Source of the DNA: Klebsiella oxytoca NBRC 105695
Lineage (GTDB): Bacteria; Pseudomonadota; Gammaproteobacteria; Enterobacterales; Enterobacteriaceae
DNA: 64,000 bases
Direction of reading: 5' to 3'
NCBI RefSeq assembly: GCF_001598695.1
Contig: NZ_BCZK01000001.1
Span: 248,001-312,000, forward strand
Part shown: in pieces, positions 38,376-47,993 of the stretch
Layout: each line of letters starts with the position of its first letter
How positions within the stretch are numbered: the stretch's first letter is position 1
Notes under the pieces: model-generated
Database searches by the model: none
What the model was told of the DNA's origin: nothing
The model's input: the letters and a program-made list of their open reading frames with translations, nothing else
Translations under genes and position numbers: made by a program

Positions 38376-38951
38376 ATGCAACGTTGTCTACGGGTAGCGT
38401 GGGGAATTGTGTTTATTTTCGCCTTTTCGGTACAGGCTGAAACGAAGATATATGGCGAGCAGCGCATCAGCGGCTGGTGGAGCTGGTTAAAAAACGATGT
38501 CTCGCAGACCTGGAATGAGCCGCAAAACTACGATCTGTATCTTCCGTTTCTCAGTTGGCATAACCGCTTTATGTACGATAAAGAGAAAACGGATAACTAT
38601 AATGAAATGCCGTGGGGCGGGGGTTTTGGCGTTTCCAGATATAACGCAGAGGGCAACTGGAGTTCTCTCTACGCCATGATGTTCAAGGATTCGCATAACG
38701 AGTGGCAGCCGATAATCGGCTACGGCTGGGAGAAGGGGTGGTATCTTGATAGTCGCCGCGATTTTCGTCTGGGACTTGGCGTTACCGCCGGGATCACCGC
38801 CCGCGATGACTTTGCCAACTACGTACCCCTGCCGATTATTTTGCCGCTTTTTTCCGCCAGCTATCGCCGTCTGAGCGTGCAGTTCACCTATATTCCCGGC
38901 ACCTATAATAACGGCAACGTGCTGTTTGCCTGGCTGCGCTACGGTTTTTAA
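38376..38951 (+). CDS. pagP: PagP lipid A palmitoyltransferase homologue
   Basis: 191 residues with a signal peptide (to VQA). It follows PagP closely: [20 protein letters not shown] has the catalytic histidine, [19 protein letters not shown] is the family signature, and FKDSHNEW has the catalytic Asp-Ser pair; it ends [10 protein letters not shown], a beta-barrel terminus. PagP moves palmitate from phospholipid to lipid A in the outer membrane, raising resistance to cationic peptides. In E. coli pagP is at another locus (near crcB), so this is either a second copy or a relocated gene. I saw no convincing PhoP box in the upstream 226 bases. Confidence 0.9.
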   Translation: MQRCLRVAWGIVFIFAFSVQAETKIYGEQRISGWWSWLKNDVSQTWNEPQNYDLYLPFLSWHNRFMYDKEKTDNYNEMPWGGGFGVSRYNAEGNWSSLYAMMFKDSHNEWQPIIGYGWEKGWYLDSRRDFRLGLGVTAGITARDDFANYVPLPIILPLFSASYRRLSVQFTYIPGTYNNGNVLFAWLRYGF

Positions 38952-38985
38952 ATGCGCTGGCGGTCATGGCCTGAATCGGCGAACG

Positions 38986-39951
38986 TCAAATGGTAATCAC
39001 TTTTTTCACCACCGAATTTGACAGCGCCAGCATTGAAATCAGTACCGAAGTGATAAACGTGAGAACAATCAGCATTAATTTGGTACCCAGTGAGTTAATC
39101 GGGATAAATGCAGTGAGCAGGTGAAAAACGGAGTAGTGGAGAATATAGACGCCGGTCATCGTTTTGCTGATGGTGGCGAGAACGGCCTCTTTAAACTCGC
39201 TGTTTTTACGAAACCGAACGCCGTTGGCCGCAATCACCAGCGCGACGACCAGAATATAAATTTGTGAACCGGTAAGAATGAAGGCATTTCTGTCGGCCTT
39301 AAACAGGGCGAAAAAGAAATGGCGCTCGTAAAACCAGGTGAAAAGATAAATAAACGGGATGGCGATCATCGCCCCTTTAACCACTTTTTCGTGCCTGAGC
39401 CAGCCGGCGACGAGCGGATCGCTGAACAGCTGACCGGTCAGATAAAACAGCAGCCATGTCCATAGCCGATACTGCGGCGCCAGGCTCAGCGCATGGATAT
39501 CAGGGTACAGTGCGGACAGAAGATCGTACCCATACGAGAGCAGCAGCAGCGAGAAAACTGCAGCAAAAAACAGTTTACGCCGCTGGCTGAGCCACTCGAT
39601 GACCGGGTGAAAGGTGTAAATCACGATAAACGCAAAGACAAACCACGGCTGGATAAGATAGCCGCGCTGATAAGGCTCCCACAGATAGTACACCGTCATC
39701 CAGAACAGAAAGACGATAACCACGCTTTTGATTTTGCCCATTTGCCACTGCGAATCGTGGCGGGACTGCGAGTCGAGATAACCGGCCACCACAAAAAACA
39801 GCGGCGTGGCGATAGTCGAAATAAACGTCAAAAACCCGAGGATCCAGTGATAGTCGTAATCATAGCTATCCCAGGTGTTGTAGATGGTGAAGAAGGTCAC
39901 CGCCGTCATGCATCCCAGCGTTTTGATAATATTTAACCCGGTACTATTCAT
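38986..39951 (-). CDS. Acyltransferase-3 family membrane protein (atypical)
   Basis: 321 residues, about ten membrane helices, fitting acyltransferase family 3 (OafA/YiaH-like), which O-acylates surface sugars. It begins MNSTGLNIIKTLGCMTAV; the usual Arg-x10-His pair of helix 1 is not visible here (Lys in place of Arg, no His), so catalysis may be changed or lost. Its ATG overlaps the stop of the RND gene (ATGA), so its translation is coupled to the pump and it belongs to that operon. The link between efflux and acylation is unexplained. Confidence 0.75.
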   Translation of the reverse strand: MNSTGLNIIKTLGCMTAVTFFTIYNTWDSYDYDYHWILGFLTFISTIATPLFFVVAGYLDSQSRHDSQWQMGKIKSVVIVFLFWMTVYYLWEPYQRGYLIQPWFVFAFIVIYTFHPVIEWLSQRRKLFFAAVFSLLLLSYGYDLLSALYPDIHALSLAPQYRLWTWLLFYLTGQLFSDPLVAGWLRHEKVVKGAMIAIPFIYLFTWFYERHFFFALFKADRNAFILTGSQIYILVVALVIAANGVRFRKNSEFKEAVLATISKTMTGVYILHYSVFHLLTAFIPINSLGTKLMLIVLTFITSVLISMLALSNSVVKKVITI

Positions 39952-42900
39952 GGTTGTCGCTTCATGTCCTTATTGTGGAAACAGGCGTAAATTACCGGCA
40001 GAACCAGCAGCGTCAGAATAGTAGCAAAACCCAGACCAAACATGATAACAACCGCCATGCTCTGGAAGAAAACGTCCAGTAGTAAAGGCGCCAGGCCAAG
40101 CACGGTGGTAAACGCCGTCAGCAGGATAGGGCGTAAACGCGACGTGGCCGCATAAATAATCGCCTCCTGCTGCTCTTTTTCCTGCTTCTGCTGTTCAATC
40201 TCCTCAACCAGCACGATGCCGTTACGGATCAGCATTCCACTCAGGCTGAGCAGACCGATCAGCGCCATAAAACCAAAGGGGATGCCGGTGATTAAAAAGC
40301 CCGGCGTTACGCCAATCAGCGCCAGCGGTACGGTCAGCCAGATGGCAATCGCATTTTTCAGCGAACTGAACATCAGTACGGTGATGATAAACATCACCAG
40401 GTAACCCAGCGGCAGGGTTGTGAACAGTCCCTGCTGCGCCTCGCTGGAGTTTTCCGCATCACCACCCCACTCGATGCTGTAGCCGTGCGGCAGCACCAGC
40501 GCATCGATCTGCGGTTTCACGCGGGAGAGGATATCCCCGGAGGTCTGGTTGCTGAGCGGGTCGGGATCGGTCTGCACCGTCAGCACGCGGCTGCGGTCGC
40601 GGCGCAGGATCAGCGGATCCTCCCATTCAAGGTGAAAGCCGCTGACCACGTTACTGAGCGGAATATACTGCTGGCGGCTTTGGCTCCAGACCAGCACGTT
40701 ATTTAAGTGATTCGCATCCTGGCGCTCGGCGGCGGGTGGGCGGACTATCACCGGCAGCAGGTCGGCACCCTCACGGTACAGTCCCGCGCGGCTGCCGGAG
40801 AAGTTCATCTCCAGCGCGTTATCGATATCCTGTTTATCGACGCCCAGTTCGCGCCCAAGGGCGGTGGAGTACTGGGGACGGATAACTTTACTGCGGTTTT
40901 GCCAGTCGTTGCGAACGCCATCGGTGGCCGGGTCTGCGGAGAGGATATCGCCAACCTGGCTGGCGATCAGGCGCAGTCTGTCTGGGTCGGGACCTTTGAT
41001 CCGCACCTCGATGGCGCTGTCGCCGGAAGGGCCGAACATCACGCGTTTTGTGCTGGCGTTCACCTGCGGATAGTTACGCGCAATATAGCGATCTACATGC
41101 TGCGTCAGGGCGGCAATGCTGCGCTGGTCGTCCATGCGCACCATGATCTGCGCATAGTTGCTGTACTGCCGTTGCCCGCTGTAGGTCAGGATAAACCGCA
41201 TACTGCCCTGGCCGACGGTAGCCACGGTGGTGACGACTCCGGGCTGGCCGTTAATGGCAGTCTCAATATCGCTGGTCATCTTTTCAGTGGTCGCAATATC
41301 GGTACCGTAGGGAAGCCAGAGATCGACAAAGAAAATGGGCGTGTTTGAAGAGGGAAAAAAGTTTTGTCGCACCGAACCAAACCCCCAGATAGCGGCGGCC
41401 AGCAGCGCCGCCATGACGGTCAGGGTGACGGTTTTGCGCAGCAGAAGGGCCTGCAGAGTCAGCTGATACAGGCGGTAAAAGCGTCCGCCGTACGGGTTGG
41501 TATCGGCCTGCGCCACCGGCTGCGATTGAGGCTTAAACAGCCACCACTTAATGAGCACCGGGGTAATGGTCAGCGCCGAGAACCAGCTCAGCATGAGCGA
41601 AATCAGCAGTACCTGGAACAGCGATTTACAATATTCCCCGGTCGAGTCCTGCGACAGCCCAATCGGCGCAAAGGCAAGAATCGCAATCACCGTGGCCCCC
41701 AGCAGCGGCAGGGCCGAACGGCGAATCACATAATTAATTGCCGTAAGTCGCGTCGATCCCTGCTGGCGGGCGATCAGCACGCCTTCGACGATAACGATAG
41801 CGTTATCGACCAGCATGCTCAGGGCGATAATCAATGCCCCCAGCGAAATACGCTGCAGCTCGATCCCCCAGAGATACATAATCAGCAGCGTGCCGAGTAC
41901 GTTGAGCGCCAGCGACAGGGCGATAATAATACCGCTGCGTACGCCCATAAAGATCAGTAGTACGCCAACGACAATCGCCAGCGCCATCAGAAAGTTGGTG
42001 ATAAAACCGTTGACCGAATGGGCGACTTCCGCCGCCTGATCGTAGAACAGGTCAATGTTGATCCCGGCCGGTTTTTCCGCCGACATCTGCGCCAGTTTGT
42101 TTTGCAGCGCACGGCCAACATCAATCACGTTAACTCCGGGGATAAACGACACCCCCATGGTGACCGCCTGGCGACCGTTGGCGTGGTAAATGCTGGAGGG
42201 CGTTTCGCTCAGCCCGCGCGAGAGCGTGGCAATATCGCGCAGCCGCGTCGCCGTTCCCGAACCGTGCGGGCTGATTAACAGATCGCCCAGCTCGTCAAGG
42301 TTGGCAAACTCGCCCGTGGGATGCAGGCGGATCGATTCGCTGCCGGATTTAATTTCTCCGGCGTTAGAGACGACGTTCAACCGGCTGAGGATCGCCGCCA
42401 GCTGGTTGAGCGTAATCCCGCGGGCGGCCATTTTCGCCAATGAGATATCAATGTTGATTTGCTGGGGGATCGCCCCGCCGATGGCGACTTTACCGACCCC
42501 GGGCACCAGCACCAGTTCACGGCGCAGCTGCTCGGCATAGCGAACCAGCTCAGGGTTGGTAAAGCTCTCGCCGGAGAGGGCGAAGAAGAAGCCAAAGACA
42601 TCGCCAAAATCGTCATTCACGAACGGAGAAGCGACGCCGGGCGGGAACTGGCGAGCGGCGTCGCCAACCCGGCGGCGCAGTTCATCCCAGATTTGCGGCA
42701 GCTCGCTGGAGTGGTAGTGCGAGGCGATGTTGACGGTAATTTGCGACAGGCCGTTAGAGGAAATGGAGCTGACGTTATCGAGATAGGGCAGCTGCTGCAG
42801 CGCGTTCTCCAGCGGCAGGGTGACTTCTTCTTCCACCTGCTGCGCTGAAGCGCCGGGATAATGGGTAACCACCACCGCGGTTTTGATGGTAAACGCCGGA

Positions 42901-43010
42901 TCTTCCAGCCGGCCGATGTTCAGCAGAGCGAAGATCCCGCCGATGCCCAGCAGTAAAATAGTCAGCCAGACGCGGATTGGATTGTTAATAAACTGGCGGG
43001 AGATATCCAT
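39948..43010 (-). CDS. RND-family efflux pump inner membrane subunit
   Basis: 1020 residues, hydrophobe/amphiphile efflux class. Two halves each have a first membrane helix and a large periplasmic loop (VVVTHYPGASAQQVEEEVTL), then the proton path: SMLVDNAIVIVEGVL in helix 4 (one Asp where AcrB has two) and SGMLIRNGIVLVEEIE in helix 10. Closer to VexK/TriC-like pumps than to AcrB by my recollection. No outer membrane channel gene is present; TolC would serve. The gene is the third of a minus-strand operon (small peptide, adaptor, pump, acyltransferase) and overlaps the adaptor by one base. Substrate unknown. Confidence 0.92.
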   Translation of the reverse strand: MDISRQFINNPIRVWLTILLLGIGGIFALLNIGRLEDPAFTIKTAVVVTHYPGASAQQVEEEVTLPLENALQQLPYLDNVSSISSNGLSQITVNIASHYHSSELPQIWDELRRRVGDAARQFPPGVASPFVNDDFGDVFGFFFALSGESFTNPELVRYAEQLRRELVLVPGVGKVAIGGAIPQQINIDISLAKMAARGITLNQLAAILSRLNVVSNAGEIKSGSESIRLHPTGEFANLDELGDLLISPHGSGTATRLRDIATLSRGLSETPSSIYHANGRQAVTMGVSFIPGVNVIDVGRALQNKLAQMSAEKPAGINIDLFYDQAAEVAHSVNGFITNFLMALAIVVGVLLIFMGVRSGIIIALSLALNVLGTLLIMYLWGIELQRISLGALIIALSMLVDNAIVIVEGVLIARQQGSTRLTAINYVIRRSALPLLGATVIAILAFAPIGLSQDSTGEYCKSLFQVLLISLMLSWFSALTITPVLIKWWLFKPQSQPVAQADTNPYGGRFYRLYQLTLQALLLRKTVTLTVMAALLAAAIWGFGSVRQNFFPSSNTPIFFVDLWLPYGTDIATTEKMTSDIETAINGQPGVVTTVATVGQGSMRFILTYSGQRQYSNYAQIMVRMDDQRSIAALTQHVDRYIARNYPQVNASTKRVMFGPSGDSAIEVRIKGPDPDRLRLIASQVGDILSADPATDGVRNDWQNRSKVIRPQYSTALGRELGVDKQDIDNALEMNFSGSRAGLYREGADLLPVIVRPPAAERQDANHLNNVLVWSQSRQQYIPLSNVVSGFHLEWEDPLILRRDRSRVLTVQTDPDPLSNQTSGDILSRVKPQIDALVLPHGYSIEWGGDAENSSEAQQGLFTTLPLGYLVMFIITVLMFSSLKNAIAIWLTVPLALIGVTPGFLITGIPFGFMALIGLLSLSGMLIRNGIVLVEEIEQQKQEKEQQEAIIYAATSRLRPILLTAFTTVLGLAPLLLDVFFQSMAVVIMFGLGFATILTLLVLPVIYACFHNKDMKRQP

Positions 43011-44095
43011 TACAAACCTCGTTCACGCGTCCAGATTCGAACCGGTTGTTGCGCATGTAATTCGCTGACGCCCGCCGCCACCACGCGTTCGCCGACGCTG
43101 AGCCCTTCGGTAATCACCACGCCCTGTGAGGTGATCTGACCCACGCCAACTTTGCGCTCTTCCAGATGGAGCCGATCGCCGCTGCCCTGAACCACCCACA
43201 CGTGGGGTTCGTTGCGCGGGCGATTATCCGGATTAAACACCGCTTCGACAGGCACCACGACTGCATTTTTGCCGGCGCTGGCGGGCAGGTTCGCCAGATT
43301 AACCGTCACCGTTCCGCTCACGCCGCCGACCGAGGGAAAGTCGGCAGGTCGCGGCATGGTCAGTATGATTTGCCAGGTGAGCGTGCTGCTGTCGCTGCTG
43401 CCGGTATGTTCTTTGTATTCGGCGGTAAACTGGCGATCCGGCATGGCGTTAATTTTAACCACCGGACGGTACTGCGCGTTGCGAATATCCAGCGCGGTAA
43501 AGAGGTTTTCCGGAACGCTAAACACCACGTCGAGCAGATCGGTTCGCGTCAGGGTGACAATCGGCTGTCCGGCGGCGACCACCTGATGGTTACGTACCGG
43601 AACGTTGGCGGCTACGCCGCTGAACGGTGCGGTTAGCGTCGTTTGCGACAGCTCTTCCCGGGCTATTTTTAGCGCGGCATTAGCGGAGTCGCGGTTGGCT
43701 CGCTGGATATCCATTTCCGCTTTTGAAATCGCCTGACGACCGGCCAGGGTCTGGAATCGATCGAATTGCCGCTGGGCGAGGGTGGCGGCGGTTTGCCGCT
43801 CATTCACCCGCTGCTGCGCTTCCCGGGCGTTAAGCCGGGCAAGTGTCTGCCCCTGAGTCACATTAGCTCCCTGGCGCACATCAAGAGATTCAATCTGGCC
43901 GCCGCGTTTGAAAGAGAGGTCAGTGGAGTCTCCGGACTCAATACGGGCGGGGAATACGCGCTGCTGTGACTCGCCGATAGCCACCACCTCAGCGACCTTA
44001 ACCATCCGCGGTAACGGCGTAATTTCTGGCGCTTTCCGATCGCAAGCCGTTGTTATTAAAATAACAAGCGGGATGAGAGAAAAATAACGGTTCAC
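43010..44095 (-). CDS. RND periplasmic adaptor (membrane fusion) lipoprotein
   Basis: 361 residues. Signal with lipobox LITTAC (cysteine near residue 18) places it on the inner membrane. It has the adaptor's biotinyl/lipoyl half-motifs (GGQIESLDVRQGANVTQGQT and TLTAPFSGVAANVPVRNHQVVAAGQPI), a coiled-coil hairpin between (REAQQRVNERQTAATLAQRQ) and a beta-barrel domain. It joins the RND pump to TolC. The pump gene begins at its last base. Spacing and order show they are one operon. Confidence 0.92.
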   Translation of the reverse strand: MNRYFSLIPLVILITTACDRKAPEITPLPRMVKVAEVVAIGESQQRVFPARIESGDSTDLSFKRGGQIESLDVRQGANVTQGQTLARLNAREAQQRVNERQTAATLAQRQFDRFQTLAGRQAISKAEMDIQRANRDSANAALKIAREELSQTTLTAPFSGVAANVPVRNHQVVAAGQPIVTLTRTDLLDVVFSVPENLFTALDIRNAQYRPVVKINAMPDRQFTAEYKEHTGSSDSSTLTWQIILTMPRPADFPSVGGVSGTVTVNLANLPASAGKNAVVVPVEAVFNPDNRPRNEPHVWVVQGSGDRLHLEERKVGVGQITSQGVVITEGLSVGERVVAAGVSELHAQQPVRIWTRERGL

Positions 44096-44110
44096 TGTAT
44101 TCCCCTCGAA

Positions 44111-44129
44111 GTAAAAGGCTATCTTTTAC
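44111..44129 (-). other. Hairpin between small peptide and adaptor genes
   Basis: GTAAAAG and CTTTTAC form a perfect 7-base stem around a 5-base loop just upstream of the adaptor start; it could affect the relative expression of the genes. Confidence 0.4.
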
Positions 44130-44151
44130 ATATTATTCACAATCGCTGTGT

Positions 44152-44262
44152 TTATTCAGCGAGGGCCGAAACAACCCAATAAGTAATTAACCCGGTAGCC
44201 GTACAGGCGATTATTGCCAGGGCAATAAACAGGCTCAGGCGAAACAGACTGTAACCGAACAT
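44152..44262 (-). CDS. 36-residue membrane protein leading the RND operon
   Basis: ATG at 44262 follows an excellent ribosome site (AAAGGAGG, with about 5 bases before the ATG). The product begins MFGYSLFRLSLFIALAIIAC and ends WVVSALAE: one transmembrane helix with a GLITY kink. It lies 56 bases before the adaptor gene on the same strand, so it is probably co-transcribed. Too short for most gene finders. By analogy with AcrZ, which binds AcrB, it may modulate the pump; the sequence is not AcrZ and the role is inference. Confidence 0.7.
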   Translation of the reverse strand: MFGYSLFRLSLFIALAIIACTATGLITYWVVSALAE

Positions 44263-44633
44263 TGTTCCTCCTTTAGCTCTAATGCTTAGCTAAGTAAATT
44301 CTTATCATAATAATTATTGTGGGGCGGCAGAAAGTGAACAAGCCACTGATAATGAGGATAGTCGCAGTAAAACAGAAATGTTAAAAAGAGCAAAAATTAC
44401 GGTGATGGCGACGATTTTACCGGGTTGGCAGTTGAATTGTCTGGCTGTGCCTGACTCTGTGATATTTTTCAATATATTAATTGGCGGGTTAATCATGTTA
44501 ACCGTGGTGTGCTACGTTTAATTATACCTACACGTCCAGCAAATTTTGTTCTTGAGATTTCCTCCTCAGTACCAGCGCCAATGCCTGGGCTGTTTTCACC
44601 ACCTTTTTTATAGGTAATAAAAGGATTGTCTCT
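44263..44633. other. Divergent control region, RND operon / universal stress gene
   Basis: 371 bases without a convincing gene; it must carry the promoters of the minus-strand efflux operon and the plus-strand usp-ATPase pair. AT-rich segment 44290-44330 is a likely RND promoter area. I could not assign any specific operator; no FNR-type dyad was seen. Confidence 0.5.
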
Positions 44634-45065
44634 ATGTATAAAAATATCCTCGTGCCGGTTGATGTGTTTGAAATCGGTCTGGCGGACAAGGCCTTGTCCC
44701 ACGCCCAATTCCTAGCACAAAGCTCCTCCGGAAAGATTCATCTTCTTCACGTGATTCCCGCTTTTTCTCCAGTGCTGACGCGCGGCTTTATTTCCGATGC
44801 ACGGAAAATGGAAGATTATCTGATGAATACTTCTAAGGAAAAGCTGGCTGAGCTGGTTAAAAAACTCACGCTGGCGGAAAACGATATTCAGATTCACATT
44901 CGCAGCGGCAACATTCGCGACGAAGTGACCAAACTGGCCGATGAGCTGAAGGCGGATGTGGTGATAATCGGCTCGCGTAACCCGAATATTCAGACGCATC
45001 TGCTGGGGTCGGAGGCGGCAGGGATCGTTCGCTATGCCCATGTTCCGGTTTTTGTGGTGCGCTAA
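44634..45065 (+). CDS. Universal stress protein (UspF/UspG type)
   Basis: 143 residues, single Usp domain: MYKNILVPVDVFE at the start, HLLHVIPAF, and the nucleotide-binding loop VVIIGSRNPNIQTHLLGSEA, close to the ATP-binding G-2x-G-9x-G(S/T) pattern of UspF-like proteins. AAGGA is nine bases upstream. It is followed after 50 bases by a P-type ATPase gene, with which it is probably co-expressed. Such pairs are thought to help in energy or acid stress, but this is not proven here. Confidence 0.9.
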   Translation: MYKNILVPVDVFEIGLADKALSHAQFLAQSSSGKIHLLHVIPAFSPVLTRGFISDARKMEDYLMNTSKEKLAELVKKLTLAENDIQIHIRSGNIRDEVTKLADELKADVVIIGSRNPNIQTHLLGSEAAGIVRYAHVPVFVVR

Positions 45066-45115
45066 GGACGGCCTGAGGCTGTCCTGATTTCCGATACAGG
45101 AGTGAGGAGATAACT

Positions 45116-47803
45116 ATGAATACAGAAAAACCGGGCGGCCCGTTCTATCAGCTCTCCGTCGAAGAAACCCTGACCAGCACCAACAGTACCCCGGACGGCA
45201 TCAGCGGTGCTGAAGCGGCAGCGCGCTTGCAGCAGTACGGCGAGAATGCGCTACCGCAAAAAGCGGGAAAGCCGGCATGGCTGCGCTTTCTGGCGCATTT
45301 TAACGATGTGCTGATCTATGTGCTGCTGGCGGCGGCGCTGCTGACGGCGGTCATGGGGCACTGGGTGGATACCCTGGTGATCCTGGGCGTGGCGGTGATT
45401 AACGCCCTGATCGGCCATATTCAGGAGAGCAACGCGGAAAAATCGCTTCAGAGCATTCGCAACATGCTTTCCAGCGAAGCGGTGGTCGTTCGTCAGGGCA
45501 ACCATGAAACGATCCCGACAACCGCTCTGGTACCCGGCGATATCGTCGTGATCCGCGCCGGCGATCGCATCCCTGCTGACCTGCGGGTTATCGAAGCGCA
45601 TAACCTGCGGGTGGAAGAGGCGATTCTGACCGGCGAATCGACGGTGGTGGAGAAAAGCACCGAGGCGCTTAGCGGCGAGCTGCCGCTTGGCGATCGTACC
45701 AATCTGCTGTTTTCCGGCACCACGGTGAGTTCGGGCGGCGGAAAAGGCCTGGTGGTGGCCACTGGCGGCGATACCGAGCTGGGTCATATCAACCAGATGA
45801 TGTCGGATATCGAAAAACACCGAACGCCGCTGCTGGTGCAGATGGATAAGCTCGGTAAAGCCATTTTTATCATCATCCTGGTGATGATGGCCGCGCTGTT
45901 TGTCTTTAGCCTGCTGTTCCGCGATATGCCGGTTTCTGAGCTGATGCTGTCGTTGATTAGCCTCGCGGTGGCGTCGGTACCGGAAGGTTTACCGGCAATT
46001 ATCTCCATTATTCTCTCGCTCGGCGTGCAGACCATGGCCCGTCAGAAGGCGATTATCCGCAAGCTGCCTACGGTGGAAACCCTCGGGGCCATGACGGTGA
46101 TCTGCTCGGATAAAACCGGCACGCTAACCATGAACGAGATGACGGTGAAAGCCGTGATAACCGCCGATAAAGTTTATCGGGTGGAGGGCGACAGCTACGA
46201 GCCGATAGGGAATATTCACCCGATCGATGAGCCTGCGCCGGTAACCGTTGCGCCGGGCACGCTGCTGGAACGTTATCTGCGCACTATCGATCTGTGTAAT
46301 GACAGTCAGCTTATTAAAGATGAAAGTGGGCTGTGGAAAATTACCGGCGGCCCGACCGAAGGGGCGTTGAAAGTGCTGGCGGCGAAAGTCCCGCTCCCGG
46401 CGCTCAACACTGAGCTGCGCAGCAAAATCCCCTTCGATTCACAGTATAAATATATGTCGACGCTGTACCGCATCGGCGATGAAGAGATGATTTTGATTAC
46501 CGGCGCGCCCGATGTCCTGTTCCGCCTGTGCCAGCATCAGCAAACCGACCATGGCCTGGAGCCGCTCGACCAGCCTTACTGGGAAGGCAAAATCGAAGAG
46601 TATGCGCGGGAAGGGCTGCGGATGGTGGCGGCAGCGTGGAAACCCGCCGCCGACGGTCAAACGGAACTCACCCATCAGGATTTGCAGCAGGGCGTCATTC
46701 TGCTCGGGATTGCCGGGATGATGGATCCGCCGCGGCCGGAGGCGATTACGGCCATCGGCGACTGCCTGCAGGCGGGGATCCGCGTGAAGATGATCACCGG
46801 CGACCATCCGCAAACCGCGATGAGTATCGGCAAGATGCTGGGGATTGGCAATGCGGAAAACGCCATTACCGGCAGAGAGCTGGAGGTGATGGACGACATT
46901 CAGCTCAGCGAAGCCGCGCAGAAATTCGATATCTTTGCGCGTACCAGCCCGGAGGATAAATTCCGCCTGGTGCAGGCGCTGCAAAGCAAAAAAGAGGTGG
47001 TCGGGATGACCGGCGACGGGGTGAACGACGCCCCGGCGCTGAAGCAGGCCGATGTCGGTATTGCGATGGGGATTAAAGGCACCGAAGTGACCAAAGAGGC
47101 CGCAGATATGGTGCTGACCGATGATAACTTCGCCACCATTGCCAGCGCCGTCAGGGAAGGACGCCGGGTGTACGATAACCTGAAAAAAACCATCCTCTTT
47201 ATTATGCCGACCAACCTCGCGCAGGGGCTGTTGATTATTATTGCGCTACTGGCGGGAAATTTAATTCCGCTGACGCCAGTGCTGATCCTGTGGATGAACA
47301 TGGCGACCTCCGCCACGCTGTCGTTTGGTCTCGCTTTTGAGGCAGGTGAGAAGAACATCATGCGCCGGCCGCCGCGCGACCCTAAGCTGCACGTGATGGA
47401 CGGCTTTGCTATCTGGCGGGTGATTTTTGTCGGGTCGATGATTGCCGTCAGCGCCTTTGTTCTTGAAGCCTGGCTACAGCCGCGCGGCTATTCGCCTGAG
47501 TTTATTCGTACGGTGCTGTTACAGACGCTGGTTACTGCTCAGTGGTTCTATATGCTCAACTGTCGCGTGGCGGATGGCTTCTCGCTGAGTAAAGGATTGC
47601 TGGCGAACCGGGGGATCTGGATTGTCAGCGGCGTGCTGCTGGTGCTGCAGCTGCTGATTATCTATGCGCCATTTATGCAGATGCTGTTTGGCACCGAAGC
47701 GCTGCCGTTCCGCTACTGGGTTATCACTTTTATTATCGGTTTTGTGATGTTCCTGATTGTGGAAGTCGAGAAGCCGCTGACCCGGAGATGGCGTACGGCC
47801 TGA
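45116..47803 (+). CDS. P-type (type II) cation-transporting ATPase
   Basis: 895 residues. N-terminal cation ATPase domain, actuator TGES in ILTGESTVV, ion-site motif VASVPEGLPAI (type II, as in Ca2+/Na+ pumps), phosphorylation site CSDKTGTLTMNE, nucleotide-binding FDSQYKYMST, hinge MTGDGVNDAPALKQADVGIAMG, and six C-terminal helices. PEGL is typical of calcium-pump-like enzymes, so Ca2+ or another divalent or monovalent cation is plausible; the ion is not determined. A good double ribosome site (AGGAGTGAGGAG) precedes ATG 45116. It forms a pair with the upstream universal stress protein gene and ends before a strong hairpin. Confidence 0.92.
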   Translation: MNTEKPGGPFYQLSVEETLTSTNSTPDGISGAEAAARLQQYGENALPQKAGKPAWLRFLAHFNDVLIYVLLAAALLTAVMGHWVDTLVILGVAVINALIGHIQESNAEKSLQSIRNMLSSEAVVVRQGNHETIPTTALVPGDIVVIRAGDRIPADLRVIEAHNLRVEEAILTGESTVVEKSTEALSGELPLGDRTNLLFSGTTVSSGGGKGLVVATGGDTELGHINQMMSDIEKHRTPLLVQMDKLGKAIFIIILVMMAALFVFSLLFRDMPVSELMLSLISLAVASVPEGLPAIISIILSLGVQTMARQKAIIRKLPTVETLGAMTVICSDKTGTLTMNEMTVKAVITADKVYRVEGDSYEPIGNIHPIDEPAPVTVAPGTLLERYLRTIDLCNDSQLIKDESGLWKITGGPTEGALKVLAAKVPLPALNTELRSKIPFDSQYKYMSTLYRIGDEEMILITGAPDVLFRLCQHQQTDHGLEPLDQPYWEGKIEEYAREGLRMVAAAWKPAADGQTELTHQDLQQGVILLGIAGMMDPPRPEAITAIGDCLQAGIRVKMITGDHPQTAMSIGKMLGIGNAENAITGRELEVMDDIQLSEAAQKFDIFARTSPEDKFRLVQALQSKKEVVGMTGDGVNDAPALKQADVGIAMGIKGTEVTKEAADMVLTDDNFATIASAVREGRRVYDNLKKTILFIMPTNLAQGLLIIIALLAGNLIPLTPVLILWMNMATSATLSFGLAFEAGEKNIMRRPPRDPKLHVMDGFAIWRVIFVGSMIAVSAFVLEAWLQPRGYSPEFIRTVLLQTLVTAQWFYMLNCRVADGFSLSKGLLANRGIWIVSGVLLVLQLLIIYAPFMQMLFGTEALPFRYWVITFIIGFVMFLIVEVEKPLTRRWRTA

Positions 47804-47829
47804 TATTGACCAGAAAGCGGCACTTTAAG

Positions 47830-47861
47830 TATCCCGGCTCAGTGCGGCGCGAGCCGGGATA
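47830..47861 (+). terminator. Terminator of the usp-ATPase pair
   Basis: TATCCCGGCTC (47830-47840) and GAGCCGGGATA (47851-47861) form an 11-base perfect stem with a 10-base loop, 27 bases after the ATPase stop. There is little T-run. Confidence 0.7.
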
Positions 47862-47993
47862 TTCCCGAATGGCGGCTATCGCCTTAGCAGGATGACAAGA
47901 CTGTCCGGGGGCCCGATGATGTGATGACTGGCTATCCCGGGCAGGCACAACGCTGCGCCTGCGAGGCTAATCGCGTAGCTTGCAATTGAGATT

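Noticed and set aside
40485..42848. Several plus-strand open frames opposite the RND pump gene
   Set aside because: Same antisense effect of GC-rich coding; no motifs.
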